Below, in pieces: positions 7,312 through 10,069 of a DNA stretch of 10,069 bases. Position 1 is the first letter of the stretch; each line of letters starts with the position of its first letter. Source of the DNA: Faecalimonas sp. Its GTDB lineage: Bacteria > Bacillota_A > Clostridia > Lachnospirales > Lachnospiraceae. The position numbers and the translations under genes were made by a program. The notes under the pieces are model-generated. The model saw only the letters and a list, made by a program, of their open reading frames with translations. It was not told the origin of the DNA and ran no database searches. The stretch is from the NCBI GenBank assembly GCA_026169575.1, contig JAPFCT010000178.1:1-10069 (forward strand), given 5' to 3'.

Positions 7312-7881
7312 ATGAAAAGCAGATGGAAAAGAGCGTGTGTATTTCTCGTACTGCTTCTCGGTGTAACCGGGTGCGGGAAAAAAGAAACGGAACTTCAGAA
7401 AGAGGAAGTTCAGACAGAAGGAGTAAAAGAGGAAGAAAACAGTCAGGATGTTCAGAAGCAGGAGGAGAATGAGAAAACAGAGCAGGAAAATCAGCAACAG
7501 AAAGAGATAAAGGTTTATTTTGTGAATGAGGATGCATCTGGATTTGAGACGGAAGAAATGAAACTGGAGGAAGTGTCGGCAGAAAGTGTATGGAACCTGC
7601 TTGTGACAAAAGGAGTAGTGCCGGCAGATACAGAGGTGCTTGGCTGCAAAGAGCAGACAATAGATGGCGGGAAAGCACTGCAGCTGGACGTTTCAGAAAA
7701 GTTTTCAATATATTTGAATGGGCAGGGATCATCGGGAGAATATTTGACTGTAGGATGTATTTGTAATACATTTTTAGATGCTTTTGACGGGGAAACGATT
7801 CGGATCACCGTAGATGGAAAGAAACTGGAGACAGGACATGCAGAATACCCGGGATATATGTCAAAATATGAATCTGAGTAG
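7312..7881 (+). CDS. GerMN-domain lipoprotein
   Basis: The 189-residue product has a lipoprotein signal peptide: a basic tip, a hydrophobic core at 9-19 and the lipobox VTGC with Cys21. It should therefore be lipid-anchored on the outer face of the membrane. Residues 22-63 form a low-complexity linker rich in Glu, Gln and Lys. Residues 66-175 resemble the GerMN domain found in spore germination and sporulation proteins: a KVYFVNEDASG start, a long middle with LDVSEKF, a helix EYLTVGCICNTFLDAF at 143-158 and a closing ITVDGK at 165-170. GerMN domains occur in many clostridial lipoproteins unrelated to spores; the exact function is unknown. It lies between rfbD and a glycosyltransferase gene with gaps of 19 and 15 bases, so it is co-transcribed with glycan genes. 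The domain call is from pattern memory. Confidence 0.8.
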   Translation: MKSRWKRACVFLVLLLGVTGCGKKETELQKEEVQTEGVKEEENSQDVQKQEENEKTEQENQQQKEIKVYFVNEDASGFETEEMKLEEVSAESVWNLLVTKGVVPADTEVLGCKEQTIDGGKALQLDVSEKFSIYLNGQGSSGEYLTVGCICNTFLDAFDGETIRITVDGKKLETGHAEYPGYMSKYESE

Positions 7882-7896
7882 AAGGTTTTAGAAAAT

Positions 7897-9738
7897 ATGA
7901 GTGAAAAAGAGACAAAGACATTTAAAATTAAATGGTCAAAAGTCTTGAAAAAAGTATCCCCTTATAATATTAAAAAGGGGATACTTTATTTAAGACATTA
8001 TGGAGTAAAGGAATTCTGGGTAAAGTTGACAGAGCGTTTTCAGGCAGATGATGTAGATTATGAACAGTGGTATGAAAATCACAGAGCTTTGCCGGAGGAA
8101 CTGGAGAAACAAAAGAATCAGAGGTGGAAAAAGAAGCCACTGATCAGTATCGTTGTTCCGGTCTATAATACGCCGCAGACATTTTTGCGGCAGATGATCG
8201 AGTCGGTTCAGGATCAGTCGTATCCGGAATGGGAACTGTGCATCGGGAATGCGAGCCCAGATAATAAAGAACTGAAAAAAATAATAGAGGAATATAAAAA
8301 AGATCCCCGGATCAAAGAGGTGGAAATCCCGGAAAACAAAGGAATCTCCCAGAATACAAACCGGGCGATGGAAATCGCATCGGGAGAACTGATAGGTCTT
8401 TTGGATCATGATGATTTTCTTGCTCCAAATGCACTGTATGAGATTGCGAAAGCTGTCTGTGAATGTCCGGATGCAGAAGTGATCTATACCGATGAGGATA
8501 AGGTGACGACAGATCTGAAAGAGCATTTCCAGCCACACTTAAAACCAGATTTCAACTTAGACCTTCTCCGTTCCAACAATTACATCTGTCATTTCTTTGT
8601 GGCAAGCCGTGATCTGATCGGAAGAGTCGGCGGGTTCCGTCCGGAGTTTAACGGAGCCCAGGATTATGATCTGATCTTGCGATGTACAGAACAGGCAAAA
8701 CAGATTGTTCATATTCCGAAGATCTTATATCACTGGCGGGTGCATAAAGCGTCTACGGCAGACAATCCGGCGAGTAAGATGTATGCGTTTGATGCCGGAA
8801 AGCGCGCGATCGAAGAGCATCTCCGGCGCTGTAGCACGAAAGGGACTGTTGAGCATACAAAGGATCTCGGTTTTTACCGGGTGAAATATGAAGTGTGCGG
8901 GGAGCCGCTTGTATCGATCATTATCCCGAATAAAGATCAGACGGAGTCATTGAAGAAGTGTCTCGATTCGATCCGGGAGAAGACAAGCTACAAGAATTAT
9001 GAGATCATTATTGTAGAAAATAACAGTGAGGAGCCGGAAACATTTGCATTCTATAAGAAGATTTCCGGCGGCAACATCAAGATCGTGACCTGGGAAGGCG
9101 AATTTAATTATTCTGCGATCAACAATTTTGGTGTCAGACATGCAAGGGGAGACTATCTGCTGCTTCTCAATAATGATGTGGAGATCATCAGTGCAGACTG
9201 GATGAAAGAGATGCTCTCACATTGTCAGAGAAAAGAAGTGGGGATTGTCGGAGCGAAGCTTTATTATCCGGACAACACGATCCAGCATGCGGGGATCATT
9301 ATCGGGATTGGCGGAGTTGCGGGAAGCATTTTTACAGGACTTCCGAGGGCATTTTCCGGCTATCTGCACAAGGCGTCGATCCAGCTGGATCTGAGTGCGG
9401 TCACAGCGGCATGTATGCTCGTGAAGCGCTCGGCGTTTGAGCAGGTCGGAGGACTTGAGGAGAAACTAAAGGTGGCTTTTAACGATGTGGATTTCTGTCT
9501 GCGTGTAAGGGAAAAAGGATATCTTGTTGTCTATGATCCGTATGCAGAGTTGTATCATTATGAATCAAAGACAAGAGGTGCAGAGGATACAAAAGAGAAA
9601 GTCAGAAGATTCCAGACGGAGATCGAGTATATGAGAAGCCATTGGATCGATCTTCTGAAAAAGGGAGATCCATATTATAATTGCAATCTGTCGCTGACCA
9701 AATGGGACTACTCGCTGAAAAATAACCAGAGGAGCTAA
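7897..9738 (+). CDS. Double GT2 glycosyltransferase without the N-terminal modules
   Basis: This 613-residue protein is a paralogue of the 828-residue glycosyltransferase in the same operon, matching it from about residue 213 onward; long stretches are more than half identical. It probably transfers two sugar units or has one catalytic and one accessory site. GT-A domain 1 starts at ISIVVPVYNT (83-92) with DHDD at 170-173, then QDYDL and YHWRVH. GT-A domain 2 starts at VSIIIPNKD (339-347) with LNND at 424-427 and later FNDVDFCLR. No GWAF module, signal peptide or membrane segment is seen. The RBS is poor: GAAGG lies 11 bases before the ATG. A terminator-like hairpin lies within codons 19-31. 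Codon use in the second half looks richer in G and C than in the earlier glycosyltransferase. Sugar specificity is not readable. Confidence 0.9.
   Translation: MSEKETKTFKIKWSKVLKKVSPYNIKKGILYLRHYGVKEFWVKLTERFQADDVDYEQWYENHRALPEELEKQKNQRWKKKPLISIVVPVYNTPQTFLRQMIESVQDQSYPEWELCIGNASPDNKELKKIIEEYKKDPRIKEVEIPENKGISQNTNRAMEIASGELIGLLDHDDFLAPNALYEIAKAVCECPDAEVIYTDEDKVTTDLKEHFQPHLKPDFNLDLLRSNNYICHFFVASRDLIGRVGGFRPEFNGAQDYDLILRCTEQAKQIVHIPKILYHWRVHKASTADNPASKMYAFDAGKRAIEEHLRRCSTKGTVEHTKDLGFYRVKYEVCGEPLVSIIIPNKDQTESLKKCLDSIREKTSYKNYEIIIVENNSEEPETFAFYKKISGGNIKIVTWEGEFNYSAINNFGVRHARGDYLLLLNNDVEIISADWMKEMLSHCQRKEVGIVGAKLYYPDNTIQHAGIIIGIGGVAGSIFTGLPRAFSGYLHKASIQLDLSAVTAACMLVKRSAFEQVGGLEEKLKVAFNDVDFCLRVREKGYLVVYDPYAELYHYESKTRGAEDTKEKVRRFQTEIEYMRSHWIDLLKKGDPYYNCNLSLTKWDYSLKNNQRS
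7951..7987 (+). terminator. Terminator-like hairpin inside the glycosyltransferase gene
   Basis: A perfect 13-bp inverted repeat, AAAGTATCCCCTT at 7951-7963 and AAGGGGATACTTT at 7975-7987, encloses an 11-base AT-only loop. A run of six A bases (7948-7953) leads into the stem and TTTATTT (7985-7991) follows its GC core. This resembles a bidirectional intrinsic terminator, yet it lies 54 bases inside an open reading frame. It may act as an attenuator when translation fails, as a translation control hairpin, or not at all. The structure is seen directly; the function is inferred. Confidence 0.5.
9728..9734 (+). promoter_or_regulatory. RBS of the third glycosyltransferase gene
   Basis: AGAGGAG lies 7 bases before the ATG at 9742 and inside the last codons of the preceding gene, whose stop is only 3 bases before that ATG. 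This indicates translational coupling and supports the start. Confidence 0.7.
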
Positions 9739-9741
9739 AAA

Positions 9742-10069
9742 ATGTACGATGTATCAGTCGTTATACCAAATTACAATGGAATAAAGTATCTGGAGCATTG
9801 TCTGGAAGCGCTGGGGAAGCAGAGAGGAGTTGCATTTGAGGCAATCATCGTTGATAATTGTTCGCAGGATGGAAGCGCCAGAGAAGCAGCAGAAAAATTT
9901 CCGCAGTACGCTTATCTGTATCTGGATCAGAATTATGGATTCTGCCGTGCAGTGAATGAAGGAATCAGACGGGCAGAGGCCCCGTTTGTCGTTCTTCTGA
10001 ACAATGATACGGAAGTGGAACCGGACTTCCTGCAAAATCTGCTGGAGCGGATCCGGCAGGATGAGAAGA
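9742..10069 (+). CDS. GT2 glycosyltransferase, possible rhamnosyltransferase (N-terminal part)
   Basis: The frame is open from the ATG at 9742 to the window edge, giving 109 complete codons of a gene whose 3' end is missing. The product begins with the GT-A nucleotide-binding start VSVVIPNYNG (4-13), followed by IIVDNCSQDGS, QNYGFCRAVNEGI and LLNNDTEV with NND at 87-89. This set is characteristic of GT2 enzymes of the WbbL-like rhamnosyltransferase group, which use dTDP-rhamnose; that specificity is suggested by family resemblance and by rfbA, rfbC and rfbD nearby. Unlike the two preceding glycosyltransferases, the GT-A domain starts at the very N-terminus, so this is probably a single-domain enzyme of about 300 residues, but the missing part could change that. 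Confidence 0.9.
   Translation, partial: MYDVSVVIPNYNGIKYLEHCLEALGKQRGVAFEAIIVDNCSQDGSAREAAEKFPQYAYLYLDQNYGFCRAVNEGIRRAEAPFVVLLNNDTEVEPDFLQNLLERIRQDEK

Noticed and set aside
7310..7771. A 153-codon open frame on the - strand
   Set aside because: It is the complement of the lipoprotein gene; its openness comes from the Glu/Gln/Lys-rich linker, its product is low-complexity with no domain, and the + strand gene has a lipobox, RBS and domain pattern.
7963..7968. A TATAAT inside the hairpin loop as an internal promoter
   Set aside because: The only nearby -35-like element, TTGAAA at 7945-7950, is 12 bases away, too short a spacer; the TATAAT is better explained by the AT-rich loop.
7990..8538. 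A 182-codon open frame on the - strand
   Set aside because: It lies wholly opposite GT-A domain 1 of the 613-residue glycosyltransferase, whose motifs are unmistakable; the antisense product has no recognisable motif.
9222..9440. A 72-codon + strand frame inside the glycosyltransferase gene
   Set aside because: It overlaps the strongly conserved second GT-A domain in another frame and has no convincing domain content.
1..10069. CRISPR arrays, tRNA or rRNA genes, insertion sequences, phage genes
   Set aside because: No regular direct repeats, cloverleaf-like or rRNA sequence, transposase or integrase motifs were seen on either strand.

Overview
The window looks like part of a cell-surface polysaccharide locus of a low-to-moderate-GC Clostridia, most probably a Lachnospiraceae gut bacterium. 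This rests on the AGGAGG-type ribosome binding sites, the codon use, the style of the Rml proteins and a GerMN-domain lipoprotein. The taxonomic call is inference; no rRNA or marker gene is present. All convincing genes lie on the + strand and are separated by 2 to 39 bases, so they probably form one transcription unit.

Layout. Bases 1-138 hold the probable 3' end of an upstream gene. Bases 139-283 hold a strong sigma-A promoter with an extended -10, a weaker second promoter candidate, and a good RBS. Then come rfbA/rmlA (284-1153) and rfbC/rmlC (1193-1750), an ABC-2 polysaccharide exporter made of a permease (GTG start, 1765-2541) and an ATPase (2552-3286), and an unrecognised membrane-anchored extracytoplasmic protein (3313-3918). 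Next are an 828-residue glycosyltransferase with two N-terminal repeat modules and two GT-A domains (3940-6426), rfbD/rmlD (6450-7292), a GerMN-domain lipoprotein (7312-7881), a 613-residue double-domain glycosyltransferase paralogous to the first (7897-9738), and the first 109 codons of a third glycosyltransferase (9742 to the window end).

How the genes work together (inference from known families). RmlA, RmlC and RmlD supply three of the four steps of dTDP-L-rhamnose synthesis; RmlB is not in the window. The glycosyltransferases, with five recognisable GT-A domains in three genes, would build a rhamnose-containing glycan on the inner face of the membrane. The Wzm/Wzt-type transporter would then export it. 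The membrane protein and the lipoprotein are the two members with no assigned role in this pathway.

No tRNA, rRNA, CRISPR array or mobile element was seen. The points most worth a second look are a perfect 13-bp terminator-like hairpin inside the start of the 613-residue glycosyltransferase gene, the two-copy GWAF module in the 828-residue enzyme, and the GerMN lipoprotein in a polysaccharide operon. I see a fairly typical polysaccharide locus with unusual components rather than clear evidence of a wholly new system.
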